Shown: positions 13,042 to 29,562, counted from the stretch's first letter. The stretch: DNA of 64,000 nucleotides from Aegilops tauschii subsp. strangulata (GCF_002575655.3 NC_053037.3:450399793-450463792), one strand, 5' to 3'. Notes: a model not told the origin generated them from the letters alone. Numbers and translations: made by a program.

Positions 13042-16000
13042 TCACCGCTTCCTTTGCGCACGCCACTTGTAAACAGTCTGTGATGCTGAATTTACAATCT
13101 CTTCTTCACGGAGCTTCCTTTTGCGTCCAGGTTTCTGCCCCAGTATTAAACAAGTTCAGTAACTTCGAACTTGACAACAAAAACAGTACTACTTTACTAC
13201 CGACATGACCATCAAAATTTCATAAGCCAGTTTGTTTTAAGATTTTGACTTTAGGCTGCTTGAGATATCGGTTGATGGCAAAACCTGAACTGGTTCACAC
13301 TGAGTTGTATTTTTTACATTCAATAAACATAAAATTTTATGGTTCAGTCATAGAAAGCGCACCTTCAGTTCTTTTTGCAAGGCCATGTCCGCATACAATT
13401 TCTCAAGATTCTTAACCCTTTCTTTCCTGCTTTCTAACTCCTTGTAGGATGAAGCTGTTTTCCTATAAAGAATTTGACGGGATATAAGTTTATCAGGCAG
13501 CACCTGATGCACTAACATGCACAAGAATCAAGATAATGCTTTGAGCTAGAGAAAAAAAATTCCCATCCCACATCCAAGCCATTACCACTGAGTAATTTGC
13601 TGAATGCATTTACATTCACACCCACATCAACCATGAATAGCATGAAATAAATCACCAAAACACCCTAACTCTCAAGTCTCAATAATGAAGAGCAGGTATT
13701 TCTAACGAGTAAAGATCAAAGACAACAGATGTGACATTCATTCACTAATGAACCGATAATGAAAGCTATCCTTCGCAAGTATAACATTAATCACAGTGGC
13801 CACATATACAACACAAAATCATATTCCCAAAAGAACAGTATACTACCTCTTTATACGAGAAGGGATGTTGCCAAATTGAGGTGTGCTGCTGCTTTGACCT
13901 ATCCTAGATCGTATTTCTTTGGCTTCTTCTCTGAAATAAAACAGCTAATCATCTCAATATTTACAAAATCTTAGGTAGCTAGCCAGCGATTCATAAATGA
14001 ATCTTCAAAAATCAAATCCAAAACTGAAAAAGGGTAAGCAAGAATGCCACATTTATACCTGTCTTCCGCAAAGTAAATGTGCTTGTTTGAACGCTTGTCA
14101 TCCACTGCGTGAAGGGTTGAGCTCAATCGTTCAACTTTCTACAGTCAAAGGGGTGACATTCAAATTGGAACGGAAATATAGGATCTAGCCACAAAAAACA
14201 AAGTACTCATTTGTTTTGAATATTTCGAAGTCACCACAAACCTTTCTTTCACTTTGAACGGCCTGAAAGATGTATCCCATGTCTTTATGCTTCAACAGCA
14301 TACGTTCCTCTTCGGTGTACTTATTATTTGCTTCAGGCCTAATAAAAGGTACACGATAATCCAAATTAACACGTAGAATATACCAAGGTTCGAACTGCCA
14401 GAGCAACTACTCTACAACGTACTTGGGCCTATGGATTCCATCCACGGTTTTACTGTTAATCATCTTGAAATAGAACTCATCTGGGTTCTTGAATGATGCC
14501 TTCTCCTTCAGATTCTGTATTTACCAATAACAACAAGAACCATGGGTCAAGATAGCTATAATAAACATCCCAGGAACGTACTACTCCCTCCGTCCCATAA
14601 TATAAGAGCGTTTTTGACACTACACTAGTGTAAAAAACGCTCTTATATTATGGGACAGAGGTAGTACCAAATAAACAGAGGAAAATGTCCCTCTGAACTC
14701 TCCTCGGTCCTAAGGGTGTGTTTGGGTTGAGCTCAATTCGATTTCCGGCCAATGTTGGCAAAACAAAAAAGAACGAAAAGTCTAACGCCCACACGTGTGG
14801 GCGTTTGCATCTCGCCCACACGCGTGGATCCGCGTCCGTTTGTTAGCGCACGAATCTTGGCATGTTTCTAGTGCCACGTAGAACTGGGCTGGTGTGTGGG
14901 CATTCACCCGGTCACCCACACGGCCGTTTCACCACATGGGAGGGGCTGGTGTGTGGGCGTTCAGCAGTTCGCCCACAAGCCACTTTCCACTCACGCACAA
15001 GGGCTGGTGTGTGGGCATTTGCCATCTCGCCCACACGCCCGTCTCATCTCCCACACCCAAGTTGCCACTTGCCATGTGTTTTGCAATGTACATGGCAACT
15101 GCCCTAGTGTGCTTTATAAGCAGGTGGCAACTCTCTTTTTTTTACCCGAACATGTCAGTTGCCATGTATTTTTGCAGGGTACACGGCAACTGCCCTAGTG
15201 TGCTTGTAAGCAGATGGCAACTCTCTCTTTTTTACCCGAACATGTTGTTTTGCCATGTCTTTTTGTAGCACTACACGGCAACTGCCTAGTGTTAGTAGGT
15301 GGCAACTCCTAAGGTTTTCAAATCATGGCAACTGTAGTAAACCAGACCATACATGGCAACTGCCTAGTGGTAAACCAGACCATACATGGCAACAGCCGTA
15401 GTTGCCCAAAATTGGCATCTGGAACTTTTGACATTAGATGGCAACTGCAGTTGAGCAACCATGGCAACTGTAGTTGTCCGACATGGCAACCGTAGTTCAG
15501 CGACATGGCAACTGCAGTTAAATGAACATGACGAGGGTCTGCACCATGGCAACTGCGGGCGCACGGTGACTGTCACGCGGGGCGTGCGGGACAACGAGGT
15601 ACGAGGCCTGATGTACGGGGCGTGTGGGCGTTATCTATTTCGCCCACCCGCACGCGTGTGAGAGGGACCGGAAGGGAAAAAAAGAGGTGTGTGGGCATTA
15701 CTTGTTTTGCCCACACGTAGATGTGTGGGCTGTTCCTCTTATACACCACACAAAATGTGTGGGCAGACTTCCTAACGCCCACACGTGGGGCACTTATCGG
15801 CGTCCAAAAAGAAAGATACACAAGAGTCCGAGCTTGGGAAGGAACAGAAGCAATACCCTGATGAAATCCTCCTTGCGCTGGTAGGCCCTGGCGCGGAGGA
15901 TATGGTCCTTGTGCTTCTCCAGAAGCCCGTACTTCTTCCGCGACTCCCTGCAACACCAGTCCGAATTCCAGAATCAGTCCGAAAATCGACGCAGACGCGA

Positions 16001-16194
16001 GAGGAAGGTCCAACACGGGGCCGCCCCCAGAAGAGCCGCAGGACTCCGGCGGCGGCGGCGGCGCCGTGGGAGGCAAGCCCGTGAGGCTCGAGGGGAAGCG
16101 GGGGGCGTCGCGCAAGGGAGGGAGGAGGAGGGACTTACGGCTGGGCGCGCTCCTTGTGAGCCCGCCGCGGAATCGAGTTCCGCAGGGACGACAT
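13042..16194 (-). CDS. UTP11: UTP11-like U3 snoRNA-associated protein
   Basis: Eight minus-strand exons can be assembled: 16194-16139, 15947-15857, 14514-14423, 14338-14242, 14138-14059, 13930-13847, 13462-13363 and 13134-13042. They give 230 aa with every junction in frame and GT-AG. Key stretches are MSSLRNSIPRRAHKERAQP at the N-terminus, YGLLEKHKDHILRARAY, KNPDEFYFKMINSKTVDG, LLKHKDMGYIFQAVQSERKK and NKHIYFAEDREEAKEIRSR. The C-terminus is a lysine/arginine-rich tail. This order is diagnostic of UTP11, a nucleolar component of the small-subunit processome needed for 18S rRNA maturation. Length agrees with plant orthologs. The large intron 2 (14515-15856) has been colonised by a Stowaway MITE and a 1-kb repeat-rich insertion, but the coding exons are untouched. 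Confidence 0.93.
14581..14664. repeat. Stowaway MITE
   Basis: A near-perfect 84-bp hairpin whose arms are of the CCATAATATAAGAGCGTTTTT type, flanked by TA at 14579-14580 and 14665-14666. It sits in intron 2 of the UTP11-like gene. Confidence 0.9.
14777..15800. repeat. Repeat-rich insertion with CGCCCACACG motifs
   Basis: This ~1-kb block in UTP11 intron 2 is unlike its surroundings. Both edges carry AACGCCCACACG (14784 and about 15774). The left copy extends into a perfect 22-bp palindrome at 14784-14805. GTGTGGGC/GCCCACAC is scattered through the outer parts. The middle (15080-15560) holds about 2.5 copies of a ~91-bp direct repeat (phase points 15094, 15185, 15277), then many spaced copies of CATGGCAACTG and its complement. 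I think it is a non-autonomous DNA transposon with an internal array. I found no clear target duplication, so class and exact edges are uncertain. Confidence 0.6.
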
Positions 16195-17685
16195 CTTCGT
16201 CCTCGCTGCCCCTCTCCCGGAAGAACGAGCGGACCGGCGGATGAGCGGATTTGGGAGGGGCTACGCGGCGAGGAGAAGGGAGAGGGGAGGCCGGAAAGAG
16301 AAGAGAAGAGAAGGGGGCGGCCAAGCTAGGGTTCAGGGTTTGGGTTTTCCTCGGGCGTGCGCGATGCAAAATATCGCGGTCGAAGCCTGGTCCGCGAGCC
16401 CGGTGCAAGCCGGCCCGTTCGTATTGGGCTGTAGTGATATTATGTTTTTTCTTTTTTGCGGGGAGGCTGAACAATTGTTTTTCTTTTTTGAAACTGGCTG
16501 AACAGTTGCTGGTGTGAACAATCGCATTTGCGAAGCATGGCATCAGCAATTTAAAATCCCTAAAAAAAGCAATTTTTTATAAAATTGTGTTTAGACTAAA
16601 AAAGAAGAAGCAATTTTTCATCTATTTCTAGAAAAAAAGCAATTTTTCATCTTGCCCAGAAGAACCAGCGCTTCTGTGAACGAGATAAAATAAAGCTGAG
16701 TTGTGATCAAGTGTCAAACTGTAGAGACTGCCACATTGTGGAAATCCAATCCGGCTCTTGGTAGCATATGCCCCTGCCCACCAAAAATGTTTGTTGCAAA
16801 TGTAAAAAAATAGAAAAAAAGATGTGTTTTTTTGTCACACCAAAATGCTACCTGCAAATTTTTGGGAGGAAAGTATTTTGATCTGCGCAAAAAAAAAACA
16901 AGTCAAACCACAAATGTTATACTTTTTTTTCACTGACGAAGCACTGTCACCATGTTTTGCATGAAAATTATTAAGCACACTTGTTACACTAACAAGAGCA
17001 TCTAAAAAAATTCATTTACTATTTATTTTGAATTTACTGTTCATTAGGGAGCATATGCACCCCAGAGCAAAAACGGCCCTCCCGCCACATTGCCTCTTAT
17101 ATGATGTCCATGGGTGAGTGGACACGAATAAAATCAGAGCTTGAATAAGGATAGCTAGCAGCAAACAAGTTCCACAGGATAAACTTATGCACCCAACAAG
17201 TGACTTCGATTGTACTATGTTAAAAAAAAGAGATAAACTTGTGCACCCGTATGACAAATGACATTGCACGTTAGCAGTACAAGTTGCACTCACATTTTCG
17301 GCTACAACACTACAAAGCATGTTTCTCATGGATAACTATATCTTCCTCCTGCTGCTGCTGCAGCTGTTTGTCCTCTGCTCAAATTGGAATTTACAGCCAA
17401 CTCTCAAAACTGTAACTTCGAAAAACTACGGCGTTCAATTTTAATCATCTCTAATACAGCTGCCTATTTAGTACGCAAGACAAGAGGTTACAAGAGCTGT
17501 GGGGGGTCCAGAAGTGGCTGGACGGGCAGTGCTTGCTTTAATCCACGGTCCAGCTTTGGGCTCAGGCTTCGGAACTGCGCGATCTGGTCCGCGCTAGGAT
17601 TTCGATTACCCTGCATTTTTCCTTCAAGCGCTGGCAATCTTGCCGGTCATCAGTTCAGCACAAACCGACACGGAGCATATCCTCC
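16195..17685. other. UTP11 promoter side and RNC1 3' flank
   Basis: 16195-16350 is GC-rich and purine-rich and probably contains the UTP11 5' leader and core promoter. 16480-16960 is AT-rich with several scattered copies of GCAATTTTTCAT or close variants between A-runs, perhaps a degenerate element. 17370-17685 is likely the 3' UTR of RNC1. No additional gene is supported. Confidence 0.4.
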
Positions 17686-20600
17686 TCATACAGCTTTTGG
17701 CTGGACCTGTTCGAAGTCGAACACCTCGAACATCAAGCGCCGCACATCAGGTTTGCCGTACACGCAGTACGAGAGCCCATGTATCGCTTGCTGGACGGCG
17801 GTCGTGGAAGGATTTCTCAGCCGGCGGTTGTGTTCGAATCTGTCCTGTACAGTCTCCCCGTATATAATGTAGTGGTGAAGGTGCTTGTCCCGCAGGTACC
17901 GCCCGCAATACTTGTTCATCAACAGCCTCCTATGCTTCTCTGACAACCACCTGCCAGGTGCGTCGAGATGCTTCATGATCAGCCTCTCTGCCAATACTAG
18001 ATCCTGATCATAAGGGAGTTCAGACCTTCAGTATGACTATTGATCAAATGGAGAGCGGTCAGATGCTGAAAAAGATCACAAGATAGGCAACAAACCTGAA
18101 TCTTCTGACCAACATATTCCAGACGCTCAAAACAAAATCTTGGATGCTCAAACTTGTACTTTGAGGGATGCATGAAGCACAGCTGCAGTAAAAAACCAAT
18201 ACAGATCATGTTGATTTATGTGCAGACAATAGTGAAATATATCAACAGTTTGAGTTGCTGGACAACTAGGAAGCAGATTTGAAAAGACAAGCAAATAATG
18301 CACCACAAAACATGTTTTGCATGCAGAGAAATAAGTAAACATTAGAAAGGAAGACCATAAGGAGAGAAAAGACTAGCGGTGTCAAAATACCTGGAGGCCA
18401 AGTCCAAGTTCTATATTCCTTGCTTCTGTAATTTCTGGAATTTTATCATTCGCCGGCAAGGGATATCCTAGGATGTTCATGACTTTGGGTCTATTATCAA
18501 AATCCCAAATGTTTCCTCTGAAACGATGCATGCCTGGTGGCACACATGCCCGGAAAAGCCTAGGATGAGCAAAAAGAGCATCCGCTGGTGGCTGCAGTAC
18601 ACGCAACAGTTAACTAGATAAGAAAGAAGCGACAGTGAATATTTGGGACAAACGGTAGGAAGGGTCAATACCCGGTAGGCAGCAACATCTTGCCATGCGA
18701 GCTGTCTCTTTTCAAACTCCACTGAAACATAATCAACGTCTTCTAGTTGACGCCGCAGTTTTGGCTGACAGCTCTCTTCTTCAGGGTCCATCCCGAACGC
18801 CTCAAAGAGAACACGATAGACTTCAGGCATTCCAAAGCACAGATATATAGCTCCAAATAATGCCCAGAACACAGCCCTGAAGCACAAACATAAAGTTTAA
18901 TGAAGACTATCTCATATATGTATTCCAAATTGCCAGTTAACAGTACAAATAGCTCTAACAAACCAAACAATCAAGAGAAAACTCTCCAAATGAGTTAGTA
19001 TTATCATGAATTTATGAAGTTAGGTTATGTGCTCCATATTCTTATGCAAAGAAAATTTCCACGGCAAGTTAGTTAGCACATAAAAAGGGACACGCAGCAG
19101 TACACAATAAAGGAGATTGAAGAATGCAATTCAGTACAAGTGTACAACATCTAACAGGATTATGTAAGGGCAACTTGACTATTAACAAGGCTGTAGAACA
19201 TCTAACAACGGAGACAACTTCACAGAGAAAGCCGCAGAACATACATTGATACATATAACATTGGACTAAAAAGTGGCGAAAAGTAAGCTAACAGTATTTA
19301 CTTTTACCATTAATGTTATACCAGCACATGCAAATTTACCAAATATGTTGAGTGTGTCAAGACAACGAATAGTTAAATGGAACCCTACCAAACTACTCCT
19401 AACACCAAATCACCCATACATTTCCCATAAAATGGAACTACCACAGAAGAGTAAGTACATAATGCAGATCAAGCTCATGCAAAAAAACATTGATTGTCTA
19501 ACCCACAGGCTGACATTTAGGTATTAAACAGGTATCCAGCTATCGTAATTTCTGATGCTAACTAGCTGTACCATGTTAATTGCAAATGTGCCATGGACGA
19601 TTCCACTCTTTCACTCGGAACACACTGGTGACTAATTGCTTGCGTTATCCTAATGCATGATCCCAGACTAGAATTTAATCTCCACAATTCTAGTCGCACA
19701 TTTTCAGTTAATAATCAAAGACTTGCTTCGTGGGCACATTTAGGTGTTAAACTCGTAGGCAGCTAACTTCGGTAACGAATTTATAAGGTGCTAACTAGAT
19801 GTATACTATGCCAATTGCAAATGTGCCATGGACGATTTCACTCTCACACTCTTAACAGAATGGTGACTGATTGCTCGCATTGTCCTAATGCATGATCCCA
19901 GACCAGAATTATACCTCTACTGCAATTCAAGTCCCACATTTTCAGTTAATAATCAAAGACTTACTTCGTGGGCACATTTAGGTGTTAAACTGGTAGGCAG
20001 CTATCTTCGTTACCGAATTTATAAGGTGCTAACTAGATGCATACTGTGCTAATTGCAAATGTGCCATGGACGATTTCACTCTTACACTCTGAACACAATG
20101 TTTACTGATTGCTCGCATTGTCCTAATGCATGATCCCAGACCAGAATTATACCTCTACTACAATTCAAATGGCACATTTCCAGTCAGTAATTGAAGACTT
20201 ACTTGGTGGGCGGTTCCCTGTCCTTCCGTATCATCTTATCCAAATCGTCGTAAGGAAACACCAAATTATGCAGGCTCGCCGCCTTGATCCATTTGGGCAG
20301 CACCTTCTTCCCGATGAGCGCGAACACCCGCTCCCGCATCGGCCCAGGGGATTCCCTGGGGTACCTCTGCAGGAAGAACTCGCAGAAGGCGAGCTCCAGC
20401 ACGAACTGGCCCAGGAACCACAGTCTGGAGTGGCCGTTCCGCACGTGGCGCGTCCGCGTGCGCTCGGAGGAGGGGTCCAGGTGCTGGAAGGCGAGGTAGA
20501 GGAGGACGTCGAAGTGGCGCGCGGGGCAGTCGTCGCCCTCGCCGAGCGTCTCGGAGGGGGCGAGCGGGTAGCCGAGCGCCTGCTTGGCCTCGAGGAGGTA

Positions 20601-20975
20601 CTCGTCCATCCAGGTGCGGTCGGCGGCGGAGAGCGGCGAGGAGGGGAGGCAGGAGGAGAGGAGCGGCAGCGACTTGAGCGACAGCTGCGGGCTGTTGAGG
20701 AAGCGCTGGGTGAGGCGCTCGTCGTCGAGCGGCGGCTTGAGGATGAACCGCCGCGGCGGGTGCTTCTTCTTGGGCGAGACGGCCTTCTTCCGCTGCGCGA
20801 GCTCCCGGAGGAGCCGGCTCGGGCTGTTCGCCGGCTCGGACGGGGAGGCCTGCGGGGGCGGAGGGGTCTGGTCGGCGGCCACGGCGAGCACGCGGGCCCG
20901 GCGCCGCGTGGCGGGGAGGTGGAGGGGGAGGGGCGAGAAGGCGAGCGCCTGGAACGCCATGGCGGGCGGTGCCAT
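17686..20975 (-). CDS. RNC1: RNase III-domain protein RNC1, chloroplast
   Basis: Five exons: 20975-20203, 18876-18672, 18591-18391, 18182-18096 and 18003-17686. They give 527 aa with in-frame junctions. The N-terminus (MAPPAMAFQALAFSPLPLHL then an Arg-rich stretch and VLAVAA) fits a chloroplast transit peptide. Two RNase III-like modules follow: DEYLLEAKQALGYPL...FDVLLYLAFQHLD...FFLQRYP in exon 1, and ERLIMKHLDAPGRWLSEKHR...YCGRYLRDKHL in the last exon. The second ends in DFEQVQPKAV. In maize this protein lacks the catalytic acidic residues and acts in splicing of many chloroplast group II introns within a complex with CAF1/CAF2. The same role is inferred here. A second in-frame ATG five codons downstream could also serve as start. 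Intron 1 carries a 238-bp tandem triplication that copies the exon-1 splice donor. Confidence 0.94.
19503..20213. repeat. Three tandem 238-bp repeats in RNC1 intron 1
   Basis: Three head-to-tail copies share blocks such as GCAAATGTGCCATGGACGAT, CCTAATGCATGATCCCAGAC and TCAGTTAATAATCAAAGACTT. Phase points at 19721, 19959 and 20197 show a constant 238-bp period. The rightmost copy overlaps the true exon-1 donor, so each of the other copies contains a duplicate of that donor region. Confidence 0.92.
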
Positions 20976-21299
20976 GGAGCTGGCCGCTGGGTTTTGCGGG
21001 TTTGGGCTGGGGGCTGGAGGAAGGGACGAGGAAGGGGGAGGGAAGGAGGAAGAGGATAAGCGTAGAACGATAGGAAGGGGACCCATCGAGAGCCGTCCGT
21101 TTCGCGTTGGATGGCTCAGATCTCACGGATCCGGGCCGAATGGGTGGAAATATCTTCGGATATCTATCCGCCTTCGAAATGACATGGCAACCCACGTGAG
21201 GCAGTGACAGTTCGCCGGCTCCATCGGGAGAAAAAGTAGAGTCTCCGCCGCCGATCCCTCGCCGGCAGAGCTCGCCACCGGCCTGCGCGCCGCCCGTCC
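20976..21299. promoter_or_regulatory. Shared divergent promoter, RNC1 / cupin-like gene
   Basis: Only 324 bp separate the start codons of RNC1 (minus) and the membrane cupin-like gene (plus). The interval includes both 5' leaders, so a bidirectional promoter is likely. It is GC-rich near each ATG and has no clear TATA box, as is common in housekeeping promoters. This is inference from spacing. Confidence 0.6.
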
Positions 21300-23642
21300 A
21301 TGGCGAACCCGAGGAGGGCCATCGCGCTGCAAATCAACACCCAGACCCCGCCATTCCCCGCCGCCGCCGCCGCGCCCTCGTCCTCCCCGCTGCCCTCGTC
21401 GCTCCTCCACTTCCTGAAGCGGCCGGCGTCCTTCCCCTTCCTCCTCTCCCTCTTCGTCCTCCTCACCTGGATCTCCCTCCACTTCCACCAACCCACCCCC
21501 TCCGCCTCCCTTCAGCGCCCCACCGTCGTCCACGACCCTCAGGCCAACCTCGTCCGCTACCCCGCCGCCCTCCATCCCACCCCCATCGCCGCCGACGAGC
21601 GCGGATGGCTACTCGACCCCGTCGCCGCAGCCCGCGAGGCCGGCCTCCCAAGTGAGTTCCCCCCTTGCCTCGCGAATTCTACGTTTTCAGTTATGCTCTC
21701 TATTGTTAGCTCGCTGCAGAAGGTTGTTTCAATAAAAGAGTTGGAATGTGGCAGTGATGATGTAGAATAAATAACACTGTGTCATCAATTGCAGAAATCA
21801 AGCCTGCCTAGTTCATATTTGTAGTAGATACTCCAACTCTTGTTCAGTTTGAAGTTTATAGTGAGAAGAAGAACAAACTGATGTTCTGAACATGTCACTG
21901 GTGGAAGTGCGGCATGAACACGTTGTCGCGCGTGGCTGTAACACCTTGCGGAGCGGCACTTGGTTTGCACCTTACAAAATAATCTTGTTGCCTCAGTGGC
22001 AGTCTTAGTTGGAGATTGTTAAGCTGGGTTTGCTATATCAACCAGTATAGGCACCTGGGTTGAGCTGGGCATGTACCACGGCTGTTGACAGCATTGTTTG
22101 TGTGAGTTCGATACAAGGTGCCTCTGTGTTCACCCCTTGACATATGGCCCAACAAACTGTGATCACTGAGATGTTTTGGTGGTTGGGTCGTTCCACTTGC
22201 TTTCCATCTACATATATTAGACAGATAGATGGGTGGCTTTCTTTGACAAGCAACCAATGAACAAGACTTATATTCAGAATTGTCAGTTCCATCTATCTAT
22301 TTATTTGTTTTCCTCAAATGCTCCTATTTATCATACTGATATGTATCCTTACGGCCGAAAGGAGAAAAAGGTTGCAAAAGAGAACATTTGCAACATGGGG
22401 GTAGCAACCGATTGATTTTTAGCTAACCAAGTTGGAGAATATTCTGCTACACAAATATTTCCCTTCTTTTGTACTTTATTTACCTTTGTTGGTTCTATCA
22501 ATAGATGCCCCATCTTACTAGGAAACAAGAGGACTTTACATGCATCACTACTGTTTTCCCAGTACTTACTAGTTACTACTTACTACTGTGTTGGACTTGA
22601 GAGCTCTGTTGAGTGTATGGTTGGTAGCCAGAATGAATTTGCTCTATGGTCCGGTTGCTACTGTTTTGAACTTTAGGTTGTTCATCGCTGTGTTTCGTTG
22701 CAACTTCGTTTTGTTCAACTTGACTCTAAATTCGTGTTGACATGCTCAAATATAGTATTATTTAGATGTTGTAGTCCATGAGTGTCTCTACTCTCTGTTG
22801 ATGGTGTTCTAAGGATTTGTGTAGACGTTGAAAATCTCTACCGGTCTTCTACATTTGAGGCAAAAATTAGGCACGGATTACTAGTCTACAACATATGGGA
22901 CCTTGTCATTTTATAAAGCACGTCCAGTTCTCTTTCACCCAAATGAAATTTCAATCACCATTCACTTTGTACCTGCAGAATTCCAAGTTTTCTTTCTTTC
23001 TTGGGGTTATTCTGGAACAGTATTTACTTGAGAAGAAGTTGTAAATACAGAAACATCAATCCACACTTTTTTTTGTATGGATTTGTGGAATGATATATTT
23101 ACTTGGATGTGATTGCCTGGAATTTTGTTCTACAGCTTAGGGAGGACTGATGTGAATAGAGCATAGGCTCTTTTTTCAGGTATCTTGACTGGAGATTAAT
23201 TATATAATGTTCAATTTGTGGCAGATGGGGCGCTGGTCTGTCTTTCGCTACACGTAGGATTGATCCAGCCAGGCGGTTTGCGTGGCAACCATCGTCACCA
23301 TACATGCAATGAAACATTTGTCATCTGGGGTGCAAAAACAAAATTCAGGGTAATGATATTTTCTTCTTCATTCACTCATCCAGTCCCTGATTATCACATG
23401 CTTCTATTGTTCATTGATTGTTTTCCCGTGATCAACAGTTAGAAAATCCTGATGTAAAAGATAAAGGATATGGAGAAGCCATAATTGCTGCTGACGAGGT
23501 TGCCATTGTTGCAAGCGCAAGATCAACTGCACACGCATTGATCAATATGGATGTGCGACCGACCTTCTTCTTGGGATGTCAAGATACACCTATAAATCCC
23601 AACAGTTCAAATACTGACTACAAGGTCTGGAAAGATCTCTGA
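21300..23642 (+). CDS. Single-pass membrane cupin-like protein, function unknown
   Basis: Three exons (21300-21651, 23225-23349, 23439-23642) give 226 aa. A Pro/Ala/Ser-rich N-terminus is followed by one hydrophobic segment (residues 45-62), then a mostly soluble domain. Residues 134-153 read GGLRGNHRHH..NETFVIWG, close to cupin motif 1 (G-x5-HxH-x3/4-E-x6-G), with histidines 140 and 142 and Glu147 as candidate metal ligands. A second strand-rich part, EAIIAADEVAIVASARSTAHALINMD, could be cupin motif 2 with one histidine. I infer a type II membrane protein with a lumenal or extracellular beta-barrel. I do not recognise a characterised family member and assign no reaction. The gene is divergent from RNC1. 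Confidence 0.82.
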
Positions 23643-24984
23643 CATCCACATTGCTCCTATGGTCTAACGGTGAGCAATATTTCAAAGACTAATACAATAT
23701 GATGTGGCGAAACTGAAAATAGCATTGAGCCTTCAGAATTCACCTAGGTGAAGATTTTAAGGTAGATGCTTGTGTATAGTTGAGGTGACACTTCCAGTTG
23801 GCTCTCCTAGTTCTTTCGTCTGTTTTTTTCTTTCCGTTTTTGTTGACAAGGGGTTATTCTTGTTACTGCTTGTTTTTTTTCTTTCTCTTGCATATAGTCA
23901 CTAGTCATGTACTACTCCTTTGTTCAAGTTAGATACAAACTCTACCTTCTTTGCGTCAATATTCTCAGGACAATTTCTTTCTCTGTATGTGCAGCATACG
24001 TCTGCCGAGATGCTGAGCTGTTAACTGACAGATCACAGATGCCTCTTTATATTGACAAATTGCTGAGCTATGTGTCGTCGGGTACTAATTTGCAGAGGCC
24101 GTCTCATGCCTCCTTTTATTGCCGAATTGCAAAATCAGAAATGACCTCTTTGTGCAGATGAATTGCAAAATCATTCCCGATTCTTCACTATACTTTACTT
24201 AGTGAAACAGGGCCACGTAAACCAGGACACGTTGATGTGCTCTCAAGCTTGGTCTGTGATTTGGCTTACACCTCTCTGCCTCTCCTCTCTTCTCTACTGT
24301 TAGCTATCAACATCATCGATCGGCAAGTCGGGTTCGTTTTCCCACACGGTTCTTGCGTGCCACGGATTTGTGACGACATGTGGCGATATTCATTGCAGCA
24401 AGATGAGTGAGATATTTTAACCCATGGGATATACAACTTCATCCAAAAAGATACTGATACCATTTCTCATTTTGAATTTATGGATTTTTTTGTACTAGGA
24501 TGGTTATTTGATTTTAGGCGTGTGGTGCTCCTCAATCCTTTAAGAAAAAAAAAAATCGGTTTTGTATGTATGAGGCGAACCGCTAGAAAATCAATTGTGT
24601 GAAGAATGCAACACAAATTCTATACCTACAGAGAATACAAATACGATGGTGGTCCAGTAGGCTTGTAGTCTAGTGGAGGAATAGACAAGCAAGCCAATGA
24701 AACGGAGAGAAAAAGATCAAATACAGAGGCAGATATCTCGCGCTCCTGAATCCTCGCACCTGATAGGCCCGCTTCACATTCACACCATCCACACAAGCCC
24801 ATAAAGAAAATATTCTCAGACAATACTCGCAAAAAAATATGTTCATTAATAATGAGAATATAATTATACTCTAAAATGAAATAGCAAAAAAAATGGAAAA
24901 AAAGAAAAGAGGGGAAGGGGAACCGGATGCCCAGAAACTGGAACCAGGAGGAAATCCCTAGTTCCCCACGCGATCCTCTTCCTC
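23643..24984. other. 3' flank of cupin-like gene and calmodulin upstream region
   Basis: No further gene is supported. The left half is probably the 3' UTR with no obvious repeat. From about 24560 the sequence is AT-rich with A-runs, then becomes the GC-richer core promoter of the calmodulin gene near 24950. Confidence 0.4.
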
Positions 24985-24990
24985 TATAAA
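24985..24990 (+). promoter_or_regulatory. TATA box of the calmodulin gene
   Basis: CTCTATAAAGCC places TATAAA at 24985-24990, 127 bp before the calmodulin ATG at 25117. This would put transcription start near 25015-25020 and leave a ~100-nt leader. Confidence 0.65.
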
Positions 24991-25074
24991 GCCTGGCCCC
25001 CGCGACACAGATGCACCCAGTCGCGCACTGAGACCCCCACGCCATCATCGCCCATCAACGCGCAGCTCGCGTAA

Positions 25075-29409
<4,335 letters not shown>

Positions 29410-29556
29410 CTGAAACCATCGAACGTGAATAGTGTGTGTGGTGCGCTGGTCCCCGCCCGACGCATCTGAGCTGTTGTATGTATCAATGTATGTTCATGTG
29501 TATCCCGGTGTATGATGGCCATCGGCCTACGACTGTAACCATTCTCAAGGTAAACG

Positions 29557-29562
29557 AATAAA
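29557..29562 (+). terminator. Polyadenylation signal of calmodulin long form
   Basis: AATAAA at 29557-29562 lies about 150 nt after the alternative stop at 29407-29409, a normal 3' UTR distance. I saw no AATAAA soon after the short-form stop at 27866, so the short form may use a variant signal or the retained-intron transcript may run to this site. Confidence 0.6.

Noticed and set aside
20130..21059. A 309-codon plus-strand frame and another long frame overlapping RNC1 exon 1
   Set aside because: They are shadows in GC-rich DNA, rich in Glu/Gly/Arg or Pro/Ala/Arg, without domains; RNC1 on the minus strand explains the region.
21087..21195. Extending RNC1 upstream to ATG 21086 (MGPLPIVLRL...)
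   Set aside because: The frame is open but the family N-terminus begins at MAPPAMAF (20975); the extra part lies in the probable shared leader.
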